Shown here one piece after another: positions 11,175 through 20,836 of a stretch of 64,000 bases of DNA; position 1 is the first letter of the stretch; each line of letters opens with the position of its first letter. The stretch is from the NCBI GenBank assembly GCA_023362775.1, contig JALMGJ010000002.1, positions 56,886,914 to 56,950,913 on the forward strand. The letters run 5' to 3'. Made by a program: the position numbers and the translations under genes. Under the pieces are notes generated by a model. The model was not told the origin of the DNA, made no database searches, and was given only the letters and a program-made list of their open reading frames with translations. The DNA comes from Charina bottae. Its lineage: Eukaryota; Chordata; Lepidosauria; Squamata; Charinaidae.

Positions 11175-11520
11175 ACTACAAGTAGTTCTTGCTTAGCAAT
11201 CAAAATTGGGACTGGCAACTCCATCACTAAGTGCCACTGTCACTAAGTGAAACATCATGTGACCATGACAGGTTTGCGACCTCACTTCCCCTTCAGTTGT
11301 TAAGCAAATCACTGCAGTCGCTAAGTGAAATGTCATGTGAACCAAGACTTACTCTATTCTTCTCTATTAACTCTGCTTTTCACAAGCCAGTTGCGAAGCA
11401 CACAAATGGCAATCATGTGACCATGGGATACTGTGACAGTTGTAAATGTGAGGATTCCTCGCAAATCTGTTTTTGTAACACCGTTGTAACTTTGAAAGGT
11501 CATTAAACAAGGCAGTTTAA
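11175..11520 (+). repeat. Dispersed repeat with TAGTTCTTGCTTAG terminus (MITE-like)
   Basis: The left end, AGTAGTTCTTGCTTAGC, is the approximate reverse complement of the right end of the copy at 26590-26834 (GTTAAGCAAGGACTACTT). The middle repeats short blocks of the type CACTAAGTGAAACATCATGTGACC. I recognise the sequence style (TAACGACC / CATGTGACCATGGG / TAACTTTGAAAGGTCATTAAAC) from a high-copy squamate repeat, but I do not know its formal name or class. The inverted ends suggest a non-autonomous DNA transposon. Confidence 0.5.
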
Positions 11521-13328
11521 ACCCCAAAAGCTCCATATGATGAGCTGAGATGCCACTCTAAAATAAACAAAGCTGTATAAGGGGGGTTTATCAGGTTTTC
11601 TCAGTATCTTAGAGCAAAGGCATTGCACTCATGTTGTACATTCCAATATTAAAATGTCACCCTGAGAAGAACTTTCAGGGTCACTATCTTATATATCTAT
11701 GGTGTATATAATCCAGTAGTTTTCCAAAATTCCATTTCCTTTATCTCTTCTTGTAGGCTGATAAGCTTTTTATCCCAACCTGCTATTTTTCCTATCCATT
11801 CTGGTCTTTCTGATTTTTCCTTTCAAGTTTGTTGATGACTCCTTATTGGTGGTAAAATCTTCTATTATTCCTGTTGCATTCTGTAGTGCCATTCTCTAAC
11901 TGGGACAGACTTTTTCTTTTTCTTTTTCCTGCTCTGCAGTAGATGACATTTAGTCTACCTGCTTCATCTCCGGTCTCTCCATTCTGTGCAATGCTAGCTA
12001 GTTATTGCTTTGTCTTGTTCAGGGATTTATGTTGAAATATGAGAGCAGCCAGATTCAGAAGAAACTGAAAAAAAATCAAGTTAGTAAATCCTGCTGATAC
12101 TATACAGTTTCTCTATATTACGGTGTTGCAGAAAGTAGCAAACGATGAATCATACCCCCAAGAACAATACCATCTGTTGTAAAACAGATGATACTTTTCA
12201 TCATTATAGTGGCATAGCTTGTTAGTAGAATTTTGATTTTTCTTCCCCTAGTGGATGGGAATATACATTTCAAAGTTTACATTGTGTTAGGCATGCATGG
12301 TAAAGATTATAGGAGCTCCTTATTTTTGTACAGAGGCAATACTAATACTTAACAGGAATCATGAGTCCACATGGGACCAGAACTGTATTTCTCTGGGTAA
12401 AGCTTCAGTCAACTAAGATGGATGATTCTGAAAATGGAAGCTTCCCCAGATTTCCTCTTCTGATCTTTCAAGAATTTCTCAGGTCATTGTCAGACTTTGA
12501 GTTGACCAGGAATCTCATCAAATGTTTCCTGGCTCAGTTTGCTTCTGTACAATCTGGGGCATCCTTGTCAGGGTTATCTTGCTTCTCATTTGTTTCTCAT
12601 CTTCTTTATGCCCTGCTTCTTACAAGGCCTCAGCTTAATAATCACTGGAAAGCTCCATAAGCAGAACATTGACCCCAGGGGAAACCTCTTGCTTTGCTTA
12701 GCTGTCATACACGGTCCTGTCAAATAGACAAGCTGGTAGATGAATGAGCAAGTTCAGACTGCATAGACATGTGTTTATATAAAGTGACTTTGGAAATTTG
12801 GACTACAGGTATGTGCATGCTTTTTTACAAACTTGTCTTTAATTTCTTCATTTTGTCTGAAAGAAAATTATGCAATCAATCTGAAAGTTTCAAGTCAAGC
12901 TTTTTTTTTTGCAGCTGTCAGTTTTGCTTTCTTCAACATTTGCTTTGTAAAAGTCTCCTGTTCTGTCCTGTGTATAAAGAAATAAGTGATTTTTGATACA
13001 ATTATATCCAAAATGCTCTGAATGAAATTCAATGAAATGAGACTCTAAGTGACACTTGACTGACATATTTGTACCTTTCTGCAGCTACCTCTGAAGTCTC
13101 TGTTGTTATGAAATTCCGAGATTATTGAAAACTGTCTAAAATTTTTTTAAAAAAAACCAGGGCAAGTGAGGTTTCTTTTTTGCCACTCCTTGCAAACTTG
13201 ACCTATTTAAGAAAGTTGTTTATAGTCCTACCAAATACAGTTCCATACGAAAAATAAGTTTGTGTGGGTGTGGGATCTCTGTCACTCTTTGTGTTGAATT
13301 TGCTTAGAATTTTGATAGGTATAAGTAT
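11521..13328. other. No gene recognised
   Basis: AT-rich sequence without a supported frame. The 99-residue frame at 12361-12660 has no recognisable domain and no splice context that I can support. Confidence 0.5.
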
Positions 13329-13396
13329 GCTGGCTAGGGAATTCAGGGAGTTGAAGTCCACACATCTTAAAGTTGCAAAGGTTGAGAAACACTGAG
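13329..13396 (+). repeat. Short dispersed repeat containing GAGTTGAAGTCCACACATC
   Basis: The core GTTGAAGTCCACACATCTTAA followed by GGTTGAGAAACACTG recurs in reverse orientation at 38967-39027, so it is an interspersed repeat. It resembles the end of a common squamate repeat, class unknown. Confidence 0.55.
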
Positions 13397-13475
13397 TACA
13401 AGTGTTGAAACTTACTTTACTATCGGTCTGTCTATGAAGGTTCTCAGTCATCCAGGTGGAATTGTCTGTAGCTTG

Positions 13476-13630
13476 AATCATGTCAACTGGATTTCTATTT
13501 TCTCATTGGAAACTTTTCGCTCCTTATCCAAGGAGCTTCTTCAGTTCTTCAGTTCTTCAGACTGAAGAAGCTCCTTGGATAAGGAGCGAAACGTTTCCAC
13601 TGAGAAAATAGAAATCCAGTTGACATGATT
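13476..13630. repeat. Near-perfect palindrome with paired hammerhead-like cores
   Basis: AATCATGTCAACTGG at 13476-13490 is mirrored by CCAGTTGACATGATT at 13616-13630, and nearly all 70 bases of each arm pair. On the plus strand the right arm has CTGAAGA (13562-13568), a perfect seven-base-pair stem (GCTCCTT 13570-13576, AAGGAGC 13581-13587) with a GGAT loop, and GAAA at 13588-13591 followed by CGTTTCC. That is the hammerhead order CUGANGA, stem II, GAAA. The left arm carries the same order on the minus strand (CTGAAGA at 13544-13538, GAAA at 13518-13515). Short TTCTTCAG repeats fill the centre. I infer a Penelope-type terminal motif; there is no protein. Confidence 0.6.
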
Positions 13631-13689
13631 TACTATCGGTCCAAATTCTCCCTCTTCCTGTGAATTTGAAGCAACCTATATATGTTTCT

Positions 13690-14017
13690 GTTAGGGGCGT
13701 GGTGGTTCAGCAGGTAAGATGCCATGCTTGTCAATCGGAAGATCGCAAGTTCAGAGTTTCAAATCCCTAGTCCCGCGTGAGCTCCTGCACTAGCCCCAGC
13801 TCTTGCCAACCTAGCAATTCGAAAGCATGCAAATGCAAGTAGATTAATAGGTACCACTTCGGTGGGTAGGTAACAGCGTTCTGTGTGCGTCATGCCAGCC
13901 ACATGACCGTGGAAGCGTCTTCGGACAACGCTGGCTCTTTGGCTAACAAACGGAGATGAACACTGGCCCCTAGACTCGGACATGACTGCACAAATGTGCA
14001 GGGGGAACCTTTGCCTT
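13690..14017 (+). mobile_element. Sauria-type SINE with 13-bp TSD
   Basis: The tRNA-like head has an A-box region (GTGGTTCAGCAGGTAAG) and a degenerate B box (GTTTCAAATCC). It is followed by the family body (AATTCGAAAGCATGC, AGGTACCACTTCGG) and a 3' tail (GACTCGGACATGACT, then AACCTTTGCCTTT). The tail resembles the BovB 3' end. TATATATGTTTCT at 13677-13689 and 14018-14030 is a perfect target duplication. RNA polymerase III would transcribe it. Confidence 0.85.
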
Positions 14018-14030
14018 TATATATGTTTCT

Positions 14031-14905
14031 ATGCACTGTATGCTTAGATGTACAAATATAATTTATGTATGCTAAAATAACTCCTATTTTAAAACAGAAC
14101 TGTTGGGGGGTGCATCTGAGAAGCTGGTTCTTTCAGTGACCTCCCAACTCTGAGAAAATTTACTTTAAACGAAGCCTGCAGCCAATCTGCAACCATGGGG
14201 AGCAGCTCTATATGGCCATTCCACCCACCCAACACACGTGTATGAGGAATCCAGGAAGAAAAATACCCAAACTGGTTTTGAGCAAGCAAGAAACAGTTGC
14301 TACTTGCATTAGAAAAAGCAACAACCATATGTTGTTTGTTTGTATTCTGGTATGTTTGTAGACAAGAATAAGTTTAAACAAGACTGAGTCATTGAACTCA
14401 ATGGGATGAATCTCCTTGTGTTCTACAGAGAGGCTTGCTGAGAGCTGGCAGTTCATACATAACTGACTGGACATTTTCCTTAAAGGAGCAGTACTGTGAA
14501 AAAGCACAGCGAATAAACCAGGTTTTCCCCCTCCCCGGCAAAATGCCAATGGTAAAAGCTGTTTTTTCAGAAGCCTCACATAATCTCATCTTGTTTCTCT
14601 CTGTTTCTGACTGCTTAATCCCTGCCTCTGGGTTGGGTCTCTTCCATCCAACTTCTCTTCTAGTCTGCTTCTCCTCTCACAACAGGGTCTTCCCTCCCCA
14701 ACTGACCCATTGGGTGATTTGCTTACTGACGAAACTGCCAGCCTCTCTCTGTTCCTGCTGGCCAAGCTACCAGCTGATACTCTTGGATCCTTTGCACATT
14801 CTAAGATGCCCCTCCCCTTTGTTAGCTGCAGGGATAGAATCCCAGCTGGGCAACGGGCTGCAGAGTAGTCCTTTTCTCTCCCGTATCTTAAAGCTTTGTC
14901 ATTTA
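14031..14905. other. No gene recognised
   Basis: Overlapping frames on both strands (14208-14579 minus, 14435-14995 plus) show no domain. I regard them as chance frames. Confidence 0.5.
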
Positions 14906-14945
14906 TGTTGGTGTATTATTCTTTTGAGGAGTAAGTCACAGGTTG
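14906..14945 (+). repeat. Fragment of the Copia LTR 5' end
   Basis: TGTTGGTGTATTATTCTTTT followed by GAGGAGTAAGTCACAG matches the start of the LTRs at 15177 and 40906. The match ends after about 36 bases, 270 bp upstream of the full LTR. Confidence 0.6.
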
Positions 14946-15176
14946 CTTGCATTCAGCCCTCCCCTGTCAGGGTATGGTGGCATGCATTATTGTGACAATG
15001 TTAATCTTTGATGATTTATCTTTACTGTAGAAGTGTTCAACTGACTTGCAAACATTTTTAGGAGTCCTACGGTCAGAAAGGACATGCATTTTGCTTCAGA
15101 CCATGGGTGATAAGGTACAAAGTATTCTCCTTCCCCAGATGGAGAAGGAGTTGAAGCAATTTTGAAGAATGCTGGG

Positions 15177-15512
15177 TGTTGGTGTATTATTTTTTTGAGG
15201 AGTAAGTTAAAGCAATATATCCTTATTAGGTAATCACCTACAAATTTTTAAAAGGTCAGGCAGCACGTGATCCAGACTGAAGAGGAAAGAAGAACCTGCC
15301 TGCCCTGCTTGTTACTTCTTTCTGTTTGCTTGTTTCTACTATGTGTATTTGTAACACTTCCAGGGATCTGGAAGATAACTGTAAATATCTGTTTATATGA
15401 GTAACAAATATAACTGCAACTAAGTTACTAAAATGACTGGTGTCATTAATTGGTCTCTGGTGCTGATCGCTTTCTGATACTATGCATGTGCAAGAAAACA
15501 CACACTCCAACA
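15177..15512 (+). repeat. Copia 5' LTR (336 bp)
   Basis: It begins TGTTGGTGTATTATT and ends CACACACTCCAACA, short inverted termini (TGTTGG/CCAACA) around a TG...CA LTR. It matches the solo LTR at 40906-41433 over its length. The primer binding site follows at once. Confidence 0.9.
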
Positions 15513-15526
15513 GGTTATGGGCCCAG
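15513..15526 (+). promoter_or_regulatory. Primer binding site for initiator tRNA-Met (anticodon-arm type)
   Basis: GGTTATGGGCCCAG directly follows the LTR end. It is complementary to the anticodon stem and loop of eukaryotic initiator tRNA-Met (CTGGGCCCATAACC) and not to the tRNA 3' end. Drosophila copia is known to prime minus-strand synthesis from an internally cut initiator tRNA-Met, so this is the copia mode of priming. The placement and 14-base match are visible directly; use as a primer is inferred. Confidence 0.85.
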
Positions 15527-15714
15527 AAAACAAGAGGAGAGACCAGCTCAATGGCAACCTGTTTGAATCTGAAGAAAAGTAAACAAGGCAATTGAAGTGC
15601 TTTTCTCTTTGAAGTTACCAGGAGGCTTCTAGAAGCTATCTGTTTGCAGAAAAGCTGAGGAATTTACAAGGTGTTTAGTGAAGATAGAGTCAGGGCACTT
15701 CTCAGTACTTAGGA

Positions 15715-16360
15715 ATGCCATTCCAGCATTTATCAGATTTTATTTATATAAACTGGAGTTTGAAAATGGAAATGTATCTTTGGAGGGAAGATTTATGGTC
15801 CCCCATCAATGATCCTAATCCAGCAAATCCCTCCAATGCATGGCTGAGGCTGGATGAACATGCCAGAGTGTCCATTATTTTGGGAGTTGAAGACAATCAG
15901 CTCATATATGTACATAGTTTACAGTCTGCAAAAGAACTGTGGGAGGTACTAAGAAACTTGCATATCAAAGCAACAGCTGGAAGCAAGGTTTCTCTAACTA
16001 GAAAACTGTATAAGGCTTGTCTGTCTGAAGAAGGGAGCCTGCCTGAACATTTGCATTGAATAAAGCAGCTGTTTGTAGAACTGCAAGAGAGAGGTATGGA
16101 GTTTACACCTCTAACAAAAGCATACATTATTTTATCCTCACTGAATGAAATGTGGGATATGTTAATTTGCACCCTGGAAGCAATGCCTGAGGCTGAACTT
16201 ACTCCTTTGTATGTTTCGGTATGACTACTTGCTGAGTGGAGAAACAAAAGGAATGGCACTTGGCTCCACTCATTTCTTCTGATAAGCTACAGCGTGGAAA
16301 AGCAGGAGGAGGGAAGAGCAATCAAGCTGAGGCCATAGCCCTAACCAGGCACTGGTGCTT
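15715..16360 (+). pseudogene. Copia gag region
   Basis: The first part (15715-16059) resembles the UBN2-type Copia Gag: YINWSLKMEMYLWREDLW at the start, then a helical stretch ending SKVSLTRKLYKACLSEEGSLPEHL. The same frame continues after a TGA at 16057-16059 through KQLFVELQERGMEF and LSSLNEMWDML. Near 16353 there is a zinc-knuckle remnant (CFNCGSPGHLHKN) whose last Cys position is replaced by a TAA. Gag would form the virus-like particle. At least four stops break it. Confidence 0.75.
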
Positions 16361-16365
16361 CAATT

Positions 16366-17239
16366 GTGGATCACCTGGACACTTGCATAAAAACTAATTT
16401 ATTGCCCAAAGAGCAAAAGACAGGAAAAAAGAACAGAGAGGCAACACGGAAGAAGTCTCTTCAAACTACACATATTGTACAAGTGCATGAAAAATGTGGT
16501 TTTGATTTCTGGGTGTTAGATTCTGGTGCTAACTGTCATTTATCAAATTGTAAAAATTCCTTTGTTTCACTGTCTAAAACTAATAGACAAAGTGTTTCTA
16601 TGGCTGATGGATCTACAATAGATATTATGGGTCAAGGTGACATGTATCTATCTTGTTTGGGAGGAATTTAAAAATGTGTTGTTTGTTCCTAAATTGCAAA
16701 CTAACTTTCTATCTGTATCCCAATTAGTAGCAGCTGGATATGTCATAACATTTAAGAAAGATGGCTGTGAGATATTTAAGAATGGTAAGTTGTGTGCACA
16801 GGGTGTACAAAGAGATTCATTGTACATAATACAGAATGCTAAAAGGCATGCAAAAGCTGTAATTGGCAACATTCCAATTCATGATCAGTGCATACACTTG
16901 ATGCACAGGAGATTTGGTCATGCAAACTTCAGATACGTAACACAAATGCCACAGTTATGTGCTGACCTGAAGTTGAAACCTTGTGATAAATATCTAGACT
17001 GTGTAGTTTGCAAGGAATGCAAAACACAGAAGGCTCCTGTGAGTAAGCACAGAGACAGAGTTACAACTAGACCTCTTGAAATTGTTCATTGTGACATAAT
17101 TGGCCCTTTTGCTCCAAGTTTGGGACAAGCAAGGTATATAATGACCATAATTGATGATTTTTCAAGATATACATTTATCTATCTGTTGAAACATAAAGAT
17201 GAGGCATTTGATAAATTTAAGTTTTGTAACATGGGCAAA
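16366..17239 (+). pseudogene. Copia protease and integrase N-terminal half
   Basis: The protease active site is FWVLDSGANCHLS, with DSGA at 16519-16530. A frameshift near 16640-16671 moves the rest to another frame (16637-17251). There the integrase zinc-binding region (HRRFGHANF ... CVVCKECK) is followed by the start of the catalytic core with the first Asp in VHCDIIGPF and the neighbouring IIDDFSRYTFIYLL. The frame then runs into the BovB insertion after KFKFCNMGK. Protease would mature Gag-Pol and integrase would insert the cDNA. Confidence 0.85.
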
Positions 17240-20200
17240 CCAAGCTCATGAAACCATGAGCTAAACCGTGAAGGGACACCCAAGACGGGAAGGTCGTGGC
17301 AGAGAGGTCAGACTAAATACGATCCCTGGGGAAGGTAATGGCAACCCACCCCAGTATTCTTGCCATGAAAACTAAATGGATCAGTACAACCAAAGATATG
17401 TCGGTATACCATCGGAAGATGGGACTCCCAGGTCGGAAGATGGTCAAAATGCTACTGGGGAGGAACAGAGGATACGTTCAACTAGCCCCAGATGTGATGA
17501 CGCAGCTAGCTCAAAGCCGAAAGGACGGCTAGCGGCCGACGGTGCTGGTGGTGAACGACGAATCCGATGTTCTAAAGATCAACACACCATAGGAACCTGG
17601 AATGTAAGATCTATGAGCCAGGGCAAATTGGATGTGGTTATTGGTGAGATGTCAAGATTAAATATAGACATTTTAGGTGTCAGTGAACTGAAATGGACTG
17701 GGATGGGCCACTTCACATCAGATGACCACCAGATCTACTACTGTGGACAAGAGGACCACAGAAGAAATGGAGTAGCCTTCATAATTAATAATAAAGTGGC
17801 TAAAGCAGTGCTTGGATACAATCCAAAAAACAATAGAATGATCTCAATTCGAATTCAGGGTAAGCCATTTAACATCACAGTGATCCAAATATACGCCCCA
17901 ACCACAGATGCTGAAGAAGCAGACGTAGATCAGTTCTATGAGGATCTGCAGCACCTACTGGATAATACACCAAAAAGAGATGTTATTTTCATTACAGGAG
18001 ACTGGAATGCTAAGGTGGGTATTCAGACGACACCTGGAATTACAGGCAAGCATGGTCTGGGAGAACAAAATGAAGCAGGACATAGGCTGATAGAATTTTG
18101 CCAAGACAACTCACTGTGCATAACAAACACTCTCTTCCAACAACCTAAAAGACGACTTTATACATGGACTTCACCAGATGGTCGACACCGAAATCAGATT
18201 GACTACATCCTTTGCAGCCAAAGGTGGCGGACATCTATACAGTCGGTAAAAACAAGACCTGGAGCTGACTGTAGTTCAGATCACGAACTTCTTATTGCAA
18301 AATTTAGAATCAGACTAAAGAGAATAGGGAAGACCCACAGATCAGTTAGATATGAGCTCACTAATATTCCTAAGGAATATGCAGTGGAGGTGAAGAATAG
18401 ATTTAAGGGACTAGATTTAGTAGATAGGGTCCCGGAAGAACTATGGACAGAAGTTCGCGACATTGTTCAGGAGGCGGCAACAAAAAACATCCCAAAGAAA
18501 AAGAAAACCAAGAAGGCAAGATGGCTGTCTGCTGAGACACTGGAAGTAGCCCAAGAAAGAAGGAAAGCAAAAGGCAACAGTGACAGGGGGAGATATGCCC
18601 AATTAAATGCAAAATTCCAGAGGTTAGCCAGAAGAGATAAGGAATTATTTTTAAACAAGCAATGTGCAGAAGTGGAAGAAGACAATAGAATAGGAAGGAC
18701 AAGAGACCTCTTCCAGAAAATTAGAAACATCGGAGGTAAATTCCAGGCAAAAATGGGTATGGTCAAAAACAAAGATGGTAAGGACCTAACAGAAGCAGAA
18801 GAGATCAAGAAAAGGTGGCAAGAATATACGGAAGATCTGTATAGGAAGGATAATAATATTGGAGATAGCTTTGACGGTGTGGTCAGTGAGTTAGAGCCAG
18901 ACATCCTGAAGAGTGAGGTTGAATGGGCCTTAAGAAGCATTGCTAATAACAAGGCAGCAGGAGACGACGGTATCCCAGCTGAACTGTTTAAAATCTTGCA
19001 AGATGATGCTGTCAAGGTGATGCATGCCATATGCCAGCAAATTTGGAAAACACAAGAATGGCCATCAGATTGGAAAAAATCAAATTATATCCCCATACCA
19101 AAAAAGGGAAGCACTAAAGAATGTTCAAACTATCGAACAGTGGCACTTATTTCACATGCCAGTAAGGTAATGCTCAAGATCTTGCAAGGTAGAGTCCAGC
19201 AATTCATGGAGCGAGAATTGCCAGATGTACAAGCTGGGTTTAGAAAAGGCAGAGGAACTAGAGACCAAATTTCCAATATCCGCTGGATAATGGAGAAAGC
19301 CAGGGAATTTCAGAAAAACATCTATTTCTGTTTTATTGACTATTCTAAAGCCTTTGACTGTGTGGATCATAACAAATTGTGGCAAGTTCTTGGTGGTATG
19401 GGGATACCAAGTCATCTTGTCTGCCTCCTGAGGAATCTGTATAACGACCAAGTAGCAACGGTAAGAACAGAGCACGGAACAACAGACTGGTTTAAGATTG
19501 GGAAAGGAGTACGGCAGGGTTGTATACTCTCACCCTACCTATTCAACCTGTACGCAGAACACATCATGCGACATGCTGGGCTTGAGGAATCCAAGGCTGG
19601 AGTTAAAATCGCTGGAAGAAACATTAACAATCTCAGATATGCAGATGATACCACTTTGATGGCTGAAAGCGAGGAGGAGTTGAGGAGCCTTATGACGAAG
19701 GTGAAAGAAGAAAGTGCAAAGGCTGGGTTGCAGTTAAACCTCAAAAAAACCAAGATTATGGCAACGAGCTTGATTGATGACTGGCAAATAGAGGGAGAAA
19801 AAGTGGAGGCAGTGACAGACTTTGTATTTCTAGGCGCAAAGATTACTGCAGACGCTGACTGCAGCCAGGAAATCAGAAGACGTCTACTTCTTGGGAGGAG
19901 AGCAATGGCAAATATTGATAAAATAGTTAAGAGCAGAGACATCACATTGACAACAAAGGTCCGCATAGTTAAAGCAATGGTATTCCCTGTAGTAACCTAT
20001 GGCTGCGAGAGCTGGACCATAAGGAAGGCTGAGCGAAGGAAGATAGATGCTTTTGAACTGTGGTGTTGGAGGAAAATTCTGAGAGTGCCTTGGACTGCAA
20101 GAAGATCAAACCAGTCCATACTCCAGGAAATCAGGCCAGACTGCTCACTTGAGGGAATGATATTAAAGGCAAAACTGAAGTACTTTGGCCACATAATGAG

Positions 20201-20421
20201 AAGACAGGATACCCTGGAGAAGAAGCTGATGCTAGGGAAAGTGGAAGGCAAAAGGAAGAGGGGCCGACCAAGGGCAAGATGGATGGATGGTATTCTGGAG
20301 GTGACGGACTCAACCATTGGGGAGCTGGGGATGGTGACGGCCGACAGAAAGCTCTGGCGTGGACTGGTCCATGAGGTCACGAAGAGTCGGAAATGACTGA
20401 ACGAATAAACAACAACAACAA
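17240..20421 (+). mobile_element. BovB (RTE clade) LINE, nearly full length, in Copia integrase
   Basis: AACATGGGCAAA at 17228-17239 is repeated at 20422-20433, a perfect 12-bp target-site duplication that defines the insertion. The 3' end reads ACTGAACGAATAAACAACAACAACA, the BovB type of short tandem tail rather than poly(A). The 5' end starts at a point equivalent to roughly 45 bases into the BovB copy at 29797, so it is slightly 5' truncated and lacks that copy's ribozyme P1 helix. The coding region is intact. Confidence 0.95.
17376..20396 (+). CDS. BovB ORF2: endonuclease-reverse transcriptase, intact (1006 aa)
   Basis: This is the single large protein of BovB, which nicks target DNA and copies its own RNA (and SINE RNA) at the nick. 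The frame is uninterrupted from ATG 17376, the ATG matching the homologous start at 29954 in the second copy. The AP-like endonuclease covers about residues 70-305: GTWNVRS at 73-79, SELKW at 103-107, GDWN at 208-211, IDYILCSQRW, and the catalytic SDH with His at 303. The RT follows: motif A FIDYSKAFD with Asp at 655, motif B KGVRQGCILSPYLFN near 709-723, and YADD at 755-758. The C-terminal region has YGCESWT, a FELWCWRKILRVPWT block and a basic GKRKRGRPRARW segment. Length and all catalytic residues fit an intact BovB protein, so this copy is potentially competent. A promoter cannot be judged here. Confidence 0.93.
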   Translation: MDQYNQRYVGIPSEDGTPRSEDGQNATGEEQRIRSTSPRCDDAASSKPKGRLAADGAGGERRIRCSKDQHTIGTWNVRSMSQGKLDVVIGEMSRLNIDILGVSELKWTGMGHFTSDDHQIYYCGQEDHRRNGVAFIINNKVAKAVLGYNPKNNRMISIRIQGKPFNITVIQIYAPTTDAEEADVDQFYEDLQHLLDNTPKRDVIFITGDWNAKVGIQTTPGITGKHGLGEQNEAGHRLIEFCQDNSLCITNTLFQQPKRRLYTWTSPDGRHRNQIDYILCSQRWRTSIQSVKTRPGADCSSDHELLIAKFRIRLKRIGKTHRSVRYELTNIPKEYAVEVKNRFKGLDLVDRVPEELWTEVRDIVQEAATKNIPKKKKTKKARWLSAETLEVAQERRKAKGNSDRGRYAQLNAKFQRLARRDKELFLNKQCAEVEEDNRIGRTRDLFQKIRNIGGKFQAKMGMVKNKDGKDLTEAEEIKKRWQEYTEDLYRKDNNIGDSFDGVVSELEPDILKSEVEWALRSIANNKAAGDDGIPAELFKILQDDAVKVMHAICQQIWKTQEWPSDWKKSNYIPIPKKGSTKECSNYRTVALISHASKVMLKILQGRVQQFMERELPDVQAGFRKGRGTRDQISNIRWIMEKAREFQKNIYFCFIDYSKAFDCVDHNKLWQVLGGMGIPSHLVCLLRNLYNDQVATVRTEHGTTDWFKIGKGVRQGCILSPYLFNLYAEHIMRHAGLEESKAGVKIAGRNINNLRYADDTTLMAESEEELRSLMTKVKEESAKAGLQLNLKKTKIMATSLIDDWQIEGEKVEAVTDFVFLGAKITADADCSQEIRRRLLLGRRAMANIDKIVKSRDITLTTKVRIVKAMVFPVVTYGCESWTIRKAERRKIDAFELWCWRKILRVPWTARRSNQSILQEIRPDCSLEGMILKAKLKYFGHIMRRQDTLEKKLMLGKVEGKRKRGRPRARWMDGILEVTDSTIGELGMVTADRKLWRGLVHEVTKSRK

Positions 20422-20433
20422 AACATGGGCAAA

Positions 20434-20836
20434 TGGAAAATTTCCAAAACCTGTGTCTGCCCTACAATGTGATTGAGGAGGGGAATTACTTTCTAATGCT
20501 TTTATAAAATTCCCAACAGAGAAGGGGATAAAACAAATTCTTTCTAACCCTTACACTCCACAGCAAAATGGTGTTGATGAAAGGAAAAGTAGAAAGCTTC
20601 AAGAAGTTATGATGTGTTTGCTTAAAGATGCAAAATTACCTTTTAAGTTTTGGGGTGAAGCAGTATCAACTGCCTGTTATGTTCAGGACAGACTGTTTAA
20701 TTGTGTGATTGAAGACACTCCATTTCATTTGTTTTATGGTGTGAAACCAAAAGTGAACCATCTCAGAGTTTTGGCAGTGCAGCATGGGTTCACATGCCAA
20801 AACTGTCAGTGTATGTAAAGAAAAATACATTACTCT
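20434..20836 (+). pseudogene. Copia integrase, second part
   Basis: This continues the integrase after the BovB insertion. Near 20462 the frame gives LQCD, with a TGA next to it before the GG that should follow (the second catalytic Asp). Then come NPYTPQQNGVDERKSRKLQE (catalytic Glu region), MCLLKDAKLPFKFWGEAV and VNHLRVL. These are the conserved Ty1/Copia integrase core and GKGY-side segments. It is cut by the solo LTR at 20837. Confidence 0.8.

Noticed and set aside
13700..13780. tRNA gene at the SINE heads
   Set aside because: Box A and B are present but the cloverleaf is not intact, and the sequence continues into the SINE body and BovB-like tail with target duplications.
14435..14995. 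186-residue frame as a host exon
   Set aside because: No recognisable domain, overlapped by opposite-strand frames, and it runs into an LTR fragment at 14906.
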